Positions 1 through 8,879 of a DNA stretch of 64,000 bases are shown here, piece by piece (position 1 is the first letter of the stretch; each line of letters begins with the position of its first letter). Under the pieces are notes generated by a model. It was not told where the DNA came from. It ran no database searches and saw only the letters and a program-made list of their open reading frames with translations. Position numbers and translations under genes: made by a program. Source of the DNA: CAWCAW01 sp963793645 (GTDB lineage Bacteria; Actinomycetota; Acidimicrobiia; Acidimicrobiales; UBA8190); NCBI GenBank assembly GCA_963793645.1, contig CAWCAW010000010.1, positions 372,001 through 436,000 of the forward strand, written 5' to 3'.

Positions 1-2
1 CC

Positions 3-758
3 GGCGTCATCGTGGCGTTGACCAAAGGTCGCCATCGCACCGTTGAGATCGTGCGGCAGTGGGCGGGCAAGGTGCCGTTTCTCGACGCCGATCGACTGGC
101 CGAAGGAGTGCAACGCGTCGCCGAGCGCTTGCGGATGCTGGCCGACGATCGCGAGTTGCTGTGGCGGGCGGTGCTGTGGGCGGCCACCAACTGGTTGCTC
201 GACGCGGCGTCACTGTGGGTCTTCATCGCCGCGTTTCACCACTACATCTCGCCCATCAACCTTCTCGTTGCCTATGGGCTGGCCAACATCCTCGCCGTCA
301 TTCCCATCACGCCGGGTGGTCTGGGCATCGTCGAAGGCGTGCTCATCCCCGCGCTGCACGGCTTCGGCGTACCGCTTTTCGTGGCTGTCCCCGCCGTGCT
401 CGGCTACCGAGCCATCAACTTCTGGTTGCCGATTCCCATCGGCGGCGGTGCCTATCTGTCGTTGCGTTTCGAGGACCTCGGATGGCTCCAGCGCCTGCAC
501 GAGGCCCACGAGGACCTCGTCGAAGACAGAAACGGCCAGAGCACCAACGGCGACTCCCCTCAGGCGGGGTCCAGGGCAAGGCACGCCTTGGGACGCAGGC
601 GCCAGCCCCCGGCCACGTCGACCTCGAATTCGACCTCGGCACCGATCTCGACCAACGGCTCCCTACCCGAGCCAAGCCCGGGCGAAGCCGACACGCAGAG
701 TCGGACGGAGCCGAGCCCAGGCCCGCGACAGCGGGAGCTGAACACTCAGGCGCACCGA
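3..758 (+). CDS. UPF0104/YbhN-type flippase-like membrane protein, 3' part
   Basis: The frame is open at the left edge, so the N-terminus is missing. About 170 recognisable residues remain. They include hydrophobic segments near bases 160-240 and 250-330, and the motif ITPGGLGIVEG at about 306-338, which is diagnostic of the lysylphosphatidylglycerol-synthetase-TM/YbhN family of polytopic membrane proteins (lipid or glycolipid translocation). Similarity ends near base 500 (SLRFEDLGWL) and a Pro/Ser/Arg-rich tail follows. As read, the frame stays open to 1316, on top of the well-supported 3' end of ppk on the other strand. A real stop before about 760 has therefore probably been lost to an indel, and the end given is only an upper limit. 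Family is clear; substrate is not. Confidence 0.6.
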
Positions 759-2942
759 TCAAGCCGATGCAGCTCCGAGGGGATCGGGCTCCCGGCGCCG
801 GCGAGCTCGCTCTCGAGCCAGCTCTTGGAGACGGCGTTGCGCACTGTCGTCGGTGATATCTGGGACCCGCGCCCAGGTGCCGTCGGGTTCGAGCCTCCAC
901 GAGTTGGTGTCATCGGTCAGGTTCAACTCGAGGACCTCGAGCACGCGGGCCTGAAGCTCGGCATCGGTGACGGGAAAGAGCAACTCGATGCGACGGTCGA
1001 GATTGCGCTCCATGAGGTCCGACGACCCCAGCATCAAGGTGAGGGGCCTGGCTTCGGTGCCGCCGAAGCGGTAGATGCGGGAGTGTTCGAGGAACCGACC
1101 CACGATGGAACGCACGTTGATGGTCTCCGACAGTCCCGGCACCCCGGGTCGCAAGCAGCACACGCCTCGTACCACCAAGTCGATGGGAACACCCGCCGAC
1201 GAGGCGCGATACAAGGCGTCGATCACCTCGGGGTCCGTCAAACCGTTGACCTTGATGGTGATGCGGCCCGAGGCCCGGCGGCGGCTTCGTCCTCGATTCG
1301 CTCGATGATGTGCTGACGCAGGCCGACAGGTGCGACCACCAGCTTGCGGTAACGAACGTTTCGGCTGTAGCCGGTGAGGAAGTTGAACAGGTCCCCGACG
1401 TCGGCTCCGAGCTCAGGGTCGGCCGACAACAAGCCGATGTCCTCATACTGGCGAGCCGTGCGGGGGTTGTAGTTCCCGGTACCCAGATGGCAGTACCGAC
1501 GTATGCCGTCCTCCTCGCGCCGCACCACCAGCGCCGCCTTGGAGTGGGTCTTGAGGCCCACCACCCCGTAGACGACGTGGACGCCGGCCTCTTCGAGGGC
1601 GCGGGCCCACAAGATGTTGGCCTGCTCGTCAAAGCGTGCTTTGAGCTCGACCACGGCGGCCACCTGCTTGCCGGTGTTGGCGGCGTGGATGAGCGACGCC
1701 ACGATGGGGCTGTCACCTGAGGTCCGGTACAGGGTCTGCTTGATGGCCAGCACATCGTCATCGGCGGCGGCTTGCGAGATGAAGGCTTCCACCGATGTCG
1801 TGAAGGAGTCATAAGGATGGTGCACCAGCACATCTCGCTCACGAAGGACGGCGAAGAGGTCGGCGGGCTCGTTGCCGGCGTTGGCCAGACGAGGCGGCGT
1901 CATCGGTGTCCACGCTTCTTCGTGCAGGTCAGGGCGATCGAGGGCATGCACGGCCCACAGGCCCCCCAGGTCGAGCGGGGCGGAGGTCTCGTAGAGATCG
2001 TCGGGCCCGAGATCGAGCTCCTGCACGAGCATGTCGCGCATCTCGGTAGAAGTGTCGCTGGCCACCTCGAGGCGCACGGCCCGGCCGAAGCGGCGGCGGC
2101 GCAACTCCATCTCGACCGCCGCCAACAGGTCATCGGCCTCGTCTTCCTCGAAAGCGAGATCTGCGTTGCGCGTCACCCGAAAGGCGTTGTGCTCGCCAAT
2201 GACCATGTCGGGGAACAAGGTGGCCAGATGGGCGGCGATGATCTGCTCCAAGGCGACGAAGCGCTCGCCGTCGGGCATGACGACGAATCGCGGCAGCAAG
2301 GGCGGCACCTTGACCCGGGCCACCCGTTCCTCGCCGGTGACGGGGTCGCCGACCCGGACGATGAGGTTCAGCGACAGGTTCGAGATATAGGGAAAGGGGT
2401 GGCCAGGGTCGACCGACAGGGGTGTGAGCACCGGAAAGATCTGCCGCTGGAACACGTCGACGAGGTAGTCGCGATCGTCATCGTCGAGCGAGGACCAGCC
2501 GACAAGCGCACGCCGGCGGCGGAGAGCTCCGGCATCACTGGTCGACGAAGATGTCCGACTGGCGAGCGACGAGCTCACGAACCTTGTCGCCGATGGCGCG
2601 CAGCGCCTCGCTCGGGCGCAGGCCATCGGCGAGCGCGTCCGCAACCCGGCGTCAACTTGGTCCTTGAGGCCGGCCACTCTGACCTGAAAGAACTCGTCGA
2701 GTCCCTCGGAGAAGATGGCCAGGAACTTGGTCCGTTCCAGCAGTGCGGTGCTCGGGTCGGCGGCCAGGTCAAGGAGCCGATCGCCGAAATCGAGCCACGA
2801 GAGCTCCCGATTGGAGAACCGCTCGGCGCCCATGGCGGCGAGGTCATCAGCCGTGATGGCACCGTCGCTGCCCTCGACAACGCTCCTCGGCGCCGACGAC
2901 GCGCTCGACCGTGACGGTCGACGTCGGTTCTGGGCTGGGCAT
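759..2942 (-). CDS. ppk1: Polyphosphate kinase 1 (frameshifted as read)
   Basis: PPK1 reversibly transfers the gamma-phosphate of ATP to inorganic polyphosphate. Order seen: N-terminal domain (RFSNRELSWLDF, then LLERTKFLAIFSEGLDEFF), head domain (FPVLTPLSVDPGHPFP) and catalytic region with VGLKTHSKAALVV and RRYCHLGTGNYNPRTA, the latter holding the phospho-accepting His. The C-terminal part (SRIYRFGG, DLMERNLDRRIELL) is in another frame. Reassembled length is about 715-725 residues, normal for actinobacteria. Frame breaks lie near 1275 (GCCGCCGGGCC), near 2630, 2540 and 2503 (the stretch between them is garbled) and near 2880. The start chosen is the ATG at 2942 (MPSPEPTSTVTVERVV), 7 bases after a TAACTT box; no in-frame start closer to the domain has a ribosome-binding site. 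The 3' end converges on the preceding membrane-protein gene. Confidence 0.9.
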
Positions 2943-2949
2943 ACCCCCC

Positions 2950-2955
2950 AAGTTA
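2950..2955 (-). promoter_or_regulatory. Candidate -10 box of ppk1 (leaderless)
   Basis: TAACTT on the minus strand, followed by seven bases and the ATG at 2942. Transcription would start at or within a base or two of the start codon. This is inferred from spacing alone; no -35 element is obvious. Confidence 0.45.
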
Positions 2956-3055
2956 CCCTGCCCTCCCTCAGCTCCCATGCCTCGTGCGCCCGCCTGGCGC
3001 CCTGATCCATGTTTTGCCCACGGGGCGTGTCCGTTGGCGGCGAACGCCCGTCACC

Positions 3056-3061
3056 TAGGCT
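3056..3061 (+). promoter_or_regulatory. Candidate -10 box of SEDS gene
   Basis: TAGGCT lies 2 bases before ATG 3064 and 8 bases before GTG 3070. The second spacing matches the other putative leaderless genes here and suggests GTG 3070 may be the true start. Confidence 0.45.
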
Positions 3062-3063
3062 CG

Positions 3064-4419
3064 ATGTCGGTGGCCCTCCTCTTCCGACGTCGGTCATCAG
3101 AAGGCTCAGAGACCCGTCACGGCCCCAATCCGCGGCGCCGCACCGAGCTGGGCCTGCTCATCTTCGGGTCCGTCATCGTGGTAGCCACCTACGTGCTCGC
3201 CCAGGTGGGGACCAACGCCAAGATCCCCCCTGATGTCGACGTGTTCCTCGGCGTCATCCTCGGGCTGGCCGTGACCGCCCACGTCGCCAACCGCATCTTC
3301 GTGCCCGATGCCAACCCCGTGGTCCTTCCCATCGCGGCGCTGCTCAACGGGCTCGGCTACGTCATGCTCACCCGCATCAACAGCCCCGACTGGCCACCGG
3401 GCCTGCAAGCGGGTTGGACGGCGATCGGTGTCATCGCCTACGTCCTTACCCTCGCCTTCGTGCGACGGACGCGAGACCTCGACCGCTACCGATACCTCCT
3501 GCTGTTGGCGGCGGTGGCGCTGATGCTGTCTCCACTCATCCCCCATTTCGGCAAGGACATCAACGGCGCTCGCCTCTGGGTCTACATCGGGCCCGTCAAC
3601 GGCCAGCCCGTAGAGCTGGCCAAGCTCCTGTTGTGCATCTTCTTCGCTTCCTACTTTTCCGAGAAGCGCGAATTACTCTCCGTTCCCACCATGCGGGTGG
3701 GCAACCGGCTCCTGCTCGACCCCCGTCCCCTCGGGCCGGTGATCGTGGCGTGGGGCTTCTGCATTCTCGTCTTGGGCGCCGAACACGACATCGGCTTCGC
3801 GCTCCTCATGTTCGTCTTGTTCATTTCGATGCTGTGGCTGGCCACCGGACGGTGGAACTATCTCGTCCTCGGCTTTGTTCTCTTCGTCATCGGCGCCGTG
3901 GGAGCCAACAAGTACTTCTCGCAGGTGCACGTGCGCGTCACCGACCTGTTGCACCCCGCCGCCAACAGCCAATTGGCGTATGGGCTCTACGGACTCGGCA
4001 CGGGCGGGCTGACGGGCACCGGCCTCGGATTCGGCAACTTCAGCCACATATACGAGGTGGGCAGCGACTACATCTTCGCCGCCTTCGGCACCGAGATGGG
4101 GCTCCTCGGCACCACGTTCATCATCTTCGCGTTCGTCTTGTTCGTGGGGGCCGGCCTGCGCATCGCCCAGACGGCCCGCTCGGAATTCGCCAAGCTCACG
4201 GCGGCAGGGCTCACGATCATTCTCGGGATGCAGGCCTTCTTCATCATGGCGGGCATCGTTCGGCTCCTGCCGCTCACCGGTATCACGCTGCCTTTCATGG
4301 CCTATGGCGGATCGTCGCTGGTGGCCAACTACATCTTGGTGGCCCTCCTCATGCGCATCTCAGATGAAGGCGAACGACCGGTGGTAGCACGAGCGGCCAT
4401 GGCCACCGCCGTCTCCTGA
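3064..4419 (+). CDS. SEDS-family peptidoglycan polymerase (FtsW/RodA/SpoVE type)
   Basis: SEDS proteins polymerise lipid II into glycan strands in the plasma membrane, normally with a class B penicillin-binding protein. About 450 residues with some ten hydrophobic segments. The N-terminal part (RRRTELGLLIF, then PIAALLNGLGYVML) resembles the mycobacterial RodA type rather than E. coli RodA. Conserved features are NGARLWVYIG, PVELAKLLLCIFFASY, GAEHDIGFALLMF and, near the end, LTGITLPFMAYGGSS. The start could be ATG 3064 or GTG 3070. It is divergent from ppk1 and convergent with the next gene. Unlike many actinobacteria there is no PBP gene beside it. It is the first of two SEDS genes in the window. 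Confidence 0.9.
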   Translation: MSVALLFRRRSSEGSETRHGPNPRRRTELGLLIFGSVIVVATYVLAQVGTNAKIPPDVDVFLGVILGLAVTAHVANRIFVPDANPVVLPIAALLNGLGYVMLTRINSPDWPPGLQAGWTAIGVIAYVLTLAFVRRTRDLDRYRYLLLLAAVALMLSPLIPHFGKDINGARLWVYIGPVNGQPVELAKLLLCIFFASYFSEKRELLSVPTMRVGNRLLLDPRPLGPVIVAWGFCILVLGAEHDIGFALLMFVLFISMLWLATGRWNYLVLGFVLFVIGAVGANKYFSQVHVRVTDLLHPAANSQLAYGLYGLGTGGLTGTGLGFGNFSHIYEVGSDYIFAAFGTEMGLLGTTFIIFAFVLFVGAGLRIAQTARSEFAKLTAAGLTIILGMQAFFIMAGIVRLLPLTGITLPFMAYGGSSLVANYILVALLMRISDEGERPVVARAAMATAVS

Positions 4420-4426
4420 GCGGTAA

Positions 4427-4744
4427 CTACGCCGGGCGCAGCGACAGTGCCAGACGGGGCACCACGAACGACGCCAGAAATATGGGTAAGAGCCTCTTTC
4501 CGGTGCACCGGAAGGCAATGACCTGACCCTCAGCGGCATCGATCGCAAGGGTACGGCTCGAGTTGCGGCCATTGCGGACTTGCAAGGTGTGATGTCCAGC
4601 TTCGATCGGCGCCTCGATGGTGTCGTTCATCTCGACCGATCCGACCCGCTCGCCATCGACCACGACATCGAATGGGCCCCGACGGACCTCCACGCCGATG
4701 GCCTTATGGGCCACCGTCAGCGTTGCCGACATCTTCAGCCTCAT
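4427..4744 (-). CDS. Small unknown protein, possible PEGA-like fold
   Basis: A 105-residue protein that I do not recognise at family level. The middle (VEVRRGPFDVVVDGERVGSV, then EAGHHTLQVRNGRNSS) has the alternating beta pattern and the G-x-H-x-L/V-x-V turn seen in PEGA-type or carbohydrate-binding-like small beta domains. The C-terminus (LLPIFLASFVVPRLALSL) is hydrophobic and could be a membrane anchor. ATG codons at 4744 and 4732 are both possible. It follows the nuclease-like gene by 39 bases on the same strand and may be the last gene of that transcription unit. Confidence 0.5.
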   Translation of the reverse strand: MRLKMSATLTVAHKAIGVEVRRGPFDVVVDGERVGSVEMNDTIEAPIEAGHHTLQVRNGRNSSRTLAIDAAEGQVIAFRCTGKRLLPIFLASFVVPRLALSLRPA

Positions 4745-4783
4745 TTCTCTGGCGCCTATCGGCCCGGGCGAGCCGCTTGGCGT

Positions 4784-5314
4784 CTAAGTCGGATCGGAGT
4801 TCTCTCCCTCGGCGGCGAAGACGTCCTCAGCCACGAGAATGGGGGTGGGCAGACTCCGGCGTAGCGCGATGGCGATGGCATCGGAGGGCCGGCACGACAC
4901 CTTGTGATGCCCGCCGGGCCCCGTGGTATCGAGCTCGGCCACGTAGCGGGTCCCCTGACGCTCGACGATGCGGACGGCTTCCACCTCGACGCCGTGGTGC
5001 TCGAGGACGGTGGCGAACAGCTCGTGGGTGAGCGGCCGTGGGGTGGTGATGCCCCGCCATCCATAGGCGATGGCCTTGCCATCGGCCAGGCCCACCGGAA
5101 TAGCGAGTTCACGCCACGGTGCTTCGGTCTCACGCAACAGCAGCACGGCGAACTCACTGGGCAGCTCCAACCGGATCCCGGCCATCACCACCAGGCTCCA
5201 CGCCCCCACAGGCGCGGCCTCGGCGGCGCTCGACGCCGCCGCCGCCGGCGCCGCCGCGCTGGGCTCGGCATCGGTCGGCGACACCGGCACGTCGCCGTCG
5301 GGGACCGTGGTCAT
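4784..5314 (-). CDS. Bifunctional nuclease family protein (BFN/DUF151)
   Basis: 176 residues. The first 35 or so are Ala/Pro-rich and probably disordered. The rest matches the DUF151/BFN family: LELPSEFAVLLLRE, ELAIPVGLADGKAIAY, TRPLTHELF-like RPLTHELFATVLEH and the hallmark SCRPSDAIAIALR. Family members are small cytoplasmic proteins with reported nuclease activity in plants and largely unknown roles in bacteria. Its ATG overlaps the stop codon of the upstream rodA by four bases (ATGA), so the two are co-translated. Function beyond the family label is not established by the sequence. Confidence 0.85.
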   Translation of the reverse strand: MTTVPDGDVPVSPTDAEPSAAAPAAAASSAAEAAPVGAWSLVVMAGIRLELPSEFAVLLLRETEAPWRELAIPVGLADGKAIAYGWRGITTPRPLTHELFATVLEHHGVEVEAVRIVERQGTRYVAELDTTGPGGHHKVSCRPSDAIAIALRRSLPTPILVAEDVFAAEGENSDPT

Positions 5315-6453
5315 CGTCGCTGATGCCGGAAGTGCACCGACAGCGACACTCCCACCGCCGCGAAGAATGCCACTGTGGCCGAACCGCCGTAGCTGAGGAA
5401 GGGAAGGGGGATACCGGCGATGGGCATGATCCCCATGGACATGCCGGCGTTCTCGAAGATGCTGAAGGCGAGCAGGGTGAAGGCCCCCGTGGCGAGCAGG
5501 CGACCGAAGGGGTCGGCGGCCAGCTGGGCGGCCCGAAGCACCCGCCAGCTCAGCACACCGAGCAATGCCAGCACCGACGCCGCCCCCACGAAACCCAGCT
5601 GCTCACCCACGGCCGAGAAGATGAAGTCCGTCTGCTGCTCGGGCACGTAGGAGAGATTGGTCTGCGGACCGTGGAACAGGCCTGTCCCCCACCAACCGCC
5701 CGACCCGATGGCAGCCACCGACTCGTGCAAGTTGTAGGTATTGCCTTGCAGGTCCTTCGACTGGCTCAAGAAGCTGGTGAGTCGCTCGACCTGATACGGC
5801 TTGAGAAGACCTTCGTGGACGATGAGAAACGCCCCCAGCACCGCCGATACGAGCAGGAGCACCAGATAGCGGTTGGGGATGCCCGCCACCACCAGCATCA
5901 CGAGCAAGACGATGCACATCACGATGGCGCTGCCCAAGTCGGGTTGCTTGACCACCAGCGCGATGGGCACCACCGAGATGAGCAAGATCTTGAAAAGATC
6001 CCCACGGTCGAGGCCCTCGGGGCGCCGCGCACAGAAGGTTGCCACCGTCACGATGAGGGCCAACGCCGCGAACGACGACGGCTGGATCTGTACGGGACCC
6101 ACCTGCAACCAGCGGGTGGCGCCCAAGGCCCGCGACCCAACGGGCGTGAACATGGCCAACAAGGCCAGGACGATGCCGACGTAGAGCACCGCACTGGCAT
6201 GTTCCAGCCAGCGGTAGTCGGTGGCCGCCAAGGCAACCATGACGATCACGCCCACCACCACGTAGGCCGCTTGGTGGTCCAGGAAGTAATGCGGGTTGTC
6301 CCCGGCCATAACGAGCTTCGAACGCGTGGCCGAGTACACGACCACCACACCGAGCACCGCCACCACCAAGGTGGTGATGATCAGCGCGAAGTCGATGCGC
6401 AGGAGCAGGATCCGGCTCGACGGCGAGCGGTGAGGGAGGGTGGTGGTGCTCAC
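5311..6453 (-). CDS. rodA: Rod-shape-determining SEDS protein RodA
   Basis: A polytopic SEDS glycosyltransferase that polymerises glycan strands during elongation. About 380 residues from the GTG at 6453 (VSTTTLPHRS); a longer frame reaches 6516 but would overlap aroE by 32 bases. Family marks: SRALGATRWLQVGPVQIQPS, VKQPDLGSAIVM, the extracellular loop GSGGWWGTGLFHGPQTNLSY, VPEQQTDFIFSAVGEQLGF and GIPLPFLSYGGSA. The gene sits after aroE and overlaps the BFN gene by four bases. It is closer to E. coli RodA than the SEDS protein at 3 kb, so the two probably serve different machineries. Confidence 0.93.
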   Translation of the reverse strand: MSTTTLPHRSPSSRILLLRIDFALIITTLVVAVLGVVVVYSATRSKLVMAGDNPHYFLDHQAAYVVVGVIVMVALAATDYRWLEHASAVLYVGIVLALLAMFTPVGSRALGATRWLQVGPVQIQPSSFAALALIVTVATFCARRPEGLDRGDLFKILLISVVPIALVVKQPDLGSAIVMCIVLLVMLVVAGIPNRYLVLLLVSAVLGAFLIVHEGLLKPYQVERLTSFLSQSKDLQGNTYNLHESVAAIGSGGWWGTGLFHGPQTNLSYVPEQQTDFIFSAVGEQLGFVGAASVLALLGVLSWRVLRAAQLAADPFGRLLATGAFTLLAFSIFENAGMSMGIMPIAGIPLPFLSYGGSATVAFFAAVGVSLSVHFRHQRR

Positions 6454-6484
6454 AAATGGGCTCCGGGCGACCAGGTTAACCGGG

Positions 6485-7393
6485 TCATGACGGGGCTCCC
6501 CCGGCGGCCTCGGCAAGCGCGGCCACCGCCCACATCACGTCCACGGGCACCTCACGCCCGGTCCACTTCTCGACGGCCAAAGCCGCTTGGTGCACGAGCA
6601 TGCCCAGTCCGTTGGCCACGGTGGCCCCCTGGGCAGCGGCCGCCTCGAGCAGCGGGGTGCGCGCCGGGCGGTAGACGAGGTCCACCACCAGCTGACCGGT
6701 GTGGAATCCGTGCAGGTCGACGGGGTAGGCGGCCGTGCCCGCCGCCGAGCCGGCGGCGCTGCCACCCATGCCCACCGGAATGGCACTGACGACCAGATCG
6801 GCCCCGGCCACGTCGCCCGAACCCCCCACCCGGCCCACATCTGCGGCCAGGGCGGCGGCCACCTCGGCCCGCCCGGGGGACCGGTTCACCACCGTCACCA
6901 CGCCGGCCCCGGCGTCGGCCAAGGCTGCCACGGCGGCCCGGGCGGCACCTCCGGCCCCGATGACGAGGCACGAGCGGCCCCGGGGGTCAAAGCCCAGACG
7001 CCGCTGCAAGGCGGCCATGAGCCCGGGCCCGTCGGTGCTGTCACCGACCAGCTGATCGCCACGGCGCGTCACGCAGTTGACCGACGCCAAGCGCTGCGCC
7101 AGAGCGCTGCTCTCGTCGACACTGGCAGCGGCCACTTCTTTATGGGGCATGGTCACCGACAGCCCCCGTACGCCCAGCGCCCGCATCCCGTCCAAGGCGG
7201 CGGGCAGGGCCCCGGAAGCAACGGGAAAGGCCACCGATACCCAGTCGAGCCCGAGGGCGTCGAAGGCCGCATTGTGCAGCAGCGGCGACAGGGAATGGCG
7301 CACGGGGTCGCCCACCACACCGACGATCTCTGACGCCGCCGATGGCCATGTCGGGGACCGGCGCCCAAAATCGGCGGCGTCGGACCTGGTCAC
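6485..7393 (-). CDS. aroE: Shikimate dehydrogenase
   Basis: Reduces 3-dehydroshikimate to shikimate with NADPH in aromatic amino acid synthesis. 302 residues, slightly long for the family because of a short N-terminal extension. Substrate-binding motif SLSPLLHNAAF, catalytic-Lys motif MPHKEVAA, DGPGL, the nucleotide-binding loop GAGGAARA followed by VNRSPGRA, and the C-terminal NGLGMLVHQAALA are all intact. Its ATG overlaps the stop of mltG by four bases, so it belongs to the alaS-ruvX-mltG-aroE run typical of actinobacteria. Confidence 0.95.
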   Translation of the reverse strand: MTRSDAADFGRRSPTWPSAASEIVGVVGDPVRHSLSPLLHNAAFDALGLDWVSVAFPVASGALPAALDGMRALGVRGLSVTMPHKEVAAASVDESSALAQRLASVNCVTRRGDQLVGDSTDGPGLMAALQRRLGFDPRGRSCLVIGAGGAARAAVAALADAGAGVVTVVNRSPGRAEVAAALAADVGRVGGSGDVAGADLVVSAIPVGMGGSAAGSAAGTAAYPVDLHGFHTGQLVVDLVYRPARTPLLEAAAAQGATVANGLGMLVHQAALAVEKWTGREVPVDVMWAVAALAEAAGGAPS

Positions 7394-8454
7394 TGCAACC
7401 CTCTCGATGCCGCCAGTCGTTCGTTGGCCTCCTGCCCCGCCAACGTCGACGAGAAGGCCTCCGTCCCATCACTGGAGATAACCACGAAGTACAACCAGTC
7501 CCCCGGCGGCGGCGACAATGCGGCGGCCAGTGACGCGGCAGAGGGAAAACAGATGGGCGTGGGTGTCAGACCGGCGTGGAGGTAGGTGTTGTACGGCGTG
7601 TTGAGGGCCAGATCGGCCGACGTCACCGGTCCGCCGTCGCGGTGCTCGGAGTACAACACGGTGGAGTCCATTTGCAGAGGCATACCCCGCGCCAGGCGGT
7701 TGTAGATGACCCGCGCCACCTTGCCGTCGTTGTCCTTGTAGACACCTTCTTTCTGCACGATCGAAGCCACCACCACCGCCTGGTAGGGAGTAATGCCGAG
7801 ATTGGCGGCGGCGCTGTCGAGCCCCGCCGCGGCCGCCTCGGTGGAGAACCGGTCGACCATTTGTTGCACCAGGACGGTATCGCTCTCGGTGGGCAGCACG
7901 CGGTAGGTGCCGGCCGCGAGCAGGCCGTCGAGGTTGGTGGACCCCGTCGCTTCGAGCGGAGCGCGCACCTGGGCGGCGGCGGCCAAAAACGAAGTGGCGT
8001 CTCGCCCGGGCAGCTGCGCCACCCGCTGGGCGGTCTCGAACTCGGAGAAACCGGCCGGAATGGTGAGGGAGAAGACGTTGGGCCCCGCCGCCAGGGCGTT
8101 GCGCAGGGCGCCGAATGACTCCCGGCGATAGAGCAGATAAGCCCCCGGCAACACGGTGGGCGTGCCGTTCAAGGTCAGGTAGAGGTGAAAGGCGAGGGAG
8201 CTGCCCACCACACCGTGGCGAGCCAGGGTGGCGATGACGCCCGACACCGAGGCCCCATCACCGACGTTGACCACCATTTGGGCGCCGGGGCGCCCCGGGT
8301 CGGCCTCGCCCTCGAACCAGGTGACGGCCCACACCAGCACCACCACGACCACCACCGCGACCCCGATGACCGCACTGCGCCAGCGATGGGTGGCGACCCA
8401 GCGCCGCAGCGGGACCCGAGGGCGCGCATGTCCAGCCGGCTCACCCACCGGCAC
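7390..8454 (-). CDS. mltG: Endolytic murein transglycosylase MltG
   Basis: A membrane-anchored lytic transglycosylase that cuts nascent glycan strands. There is a short basic N-terminus, one transmembrane segment (SAVIGVAVVVVVVLVWAVTW), a LysM-like region and the YceG catalytic domain. The catalytic Glu is in SIVQKEGVY, followed by ARVIYNRLARGMPLQMDST. The C-terminus has the usual NTYLHAGLTPTPICFPS. The start is probably one of two GTG codons (8454 or 8448) that overlap the ruvX 3' end. The stop overlaps aroE. About 354 residues. Confidence 0.93.
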   Translation of the reverse strand: MPVGEPAGHARPRVPLRRWVATHRWRSAVIGVAVVVVVVLVWAVTWFEGEADPGRPGAQMVVNVGDGASVSGVIATLARHGVVGSSLAFHLYLTLNGTPTVLPGAYLLYRRESFGALRNALAAGPNVFSLTIPAGFSEFETAQRVAQLPGRDATSFLAAAAQVRAPLEATGSTNLDGLLAAGTYRVLPTESDTVLVQQMVDRFSTEAAAAGLDSAAANLGITPYQAVVVASIVQKEGVYKDNDGKVARVIYNRLARGMPLQMDSTVLYSEHRDGGPVTSADLALNTPYNTYLHAGLTPTPICFPSAASLAAALSPPPGDWLYFVVISSDGTEAFSSTLAGQEANERLAASRGLQ

Positions 8455-8875
8455 CTCGGCGGGCGTCGAGCCAGTCCTGGAGGAATACGGCCGCCGCGCT
8501 CTGGTCGACCACCTGGCGTCGGCTCCGCCCATTTCGCCCCGCCTCGCGCAGGGAACGCTGCGCGATCACCGTGGTAAAGCGCTCGTCGAAGGTCTCCACC
8601 GCGATCCCCGACGGCGCCAAGGCGTCGGCTAAGGCGGCGGCTTCGAGGGCGGCGGCTTGGGCGGCCGGCCCGCGGCGCCCGCTCAAGGCAATGGGCATGC
8701 CCACCACCACGGTGTCGGCCTCGGCTTCCAACACGAGTTCCACCAAGGCGCGCCGGTCGAGCGCCTCGTCGCCGCTTCGCTCGATGGTGCACCGGGGTAT
8801 GGCCACGGTGCCGGCGGAGTCCGATATCGCCACGCCGATGCGGCGCGTCCCCAGGTCCACCCCTACGGCTCGCAC
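8441..8875 (-). CDS. ruvX: Putative pre-16S rRNA nuclease / Holliday-junction-resolvase-like YqgF (RuvX)
   Basis: 144 residues of the RNase H-like YqgF fold, implicated in 16S rRNA 5'-end maturation. Motifs: VGVDLGTRRIGVAISD (first catalytic Asp), VVVGMPIALSGRRG and the final DERFTT with the terminal Asp in DQSAAAVFLQDWL. It starts at GTG 8875, four bases beyond the true alaS stop. As read, a one-base error in alaS makes alaS and ruvX appear as one continuous frame; I treat them as two genes. Confidence 0.92.
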   Translation of the reverse strand: MRAVGVDLGTRRIGVAISDSAGTVAIPRCTIERSGDEALDRRALVELVLEAEADTVVVGMPIALSGRRGPAAQAAALEAAALADALAPSGIAVETFDERFTTVIAQRSLREAGRNGRSRRQVVDQSAAAVFLQDWLDARRGAGG

Positions 8876-8879
8876 CGGC

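Noticed and set aside
560..745. A short minus-strand frame ending VEFEVDVAGGWRLRPKACLA
   Set aside because: It looks protein-like for 30 residues but has no start signal and lies opposite the low-complexity tail of another gene; not enough to call a gene.
759..1316. A long plus-strand extension of the flippase-like protein over the end of ppk1
   Set aside because: It is antisense to the well-conserved ppk1 C-terminus, has no family similarity beyond base 500 and is explained by a lost stop codon.
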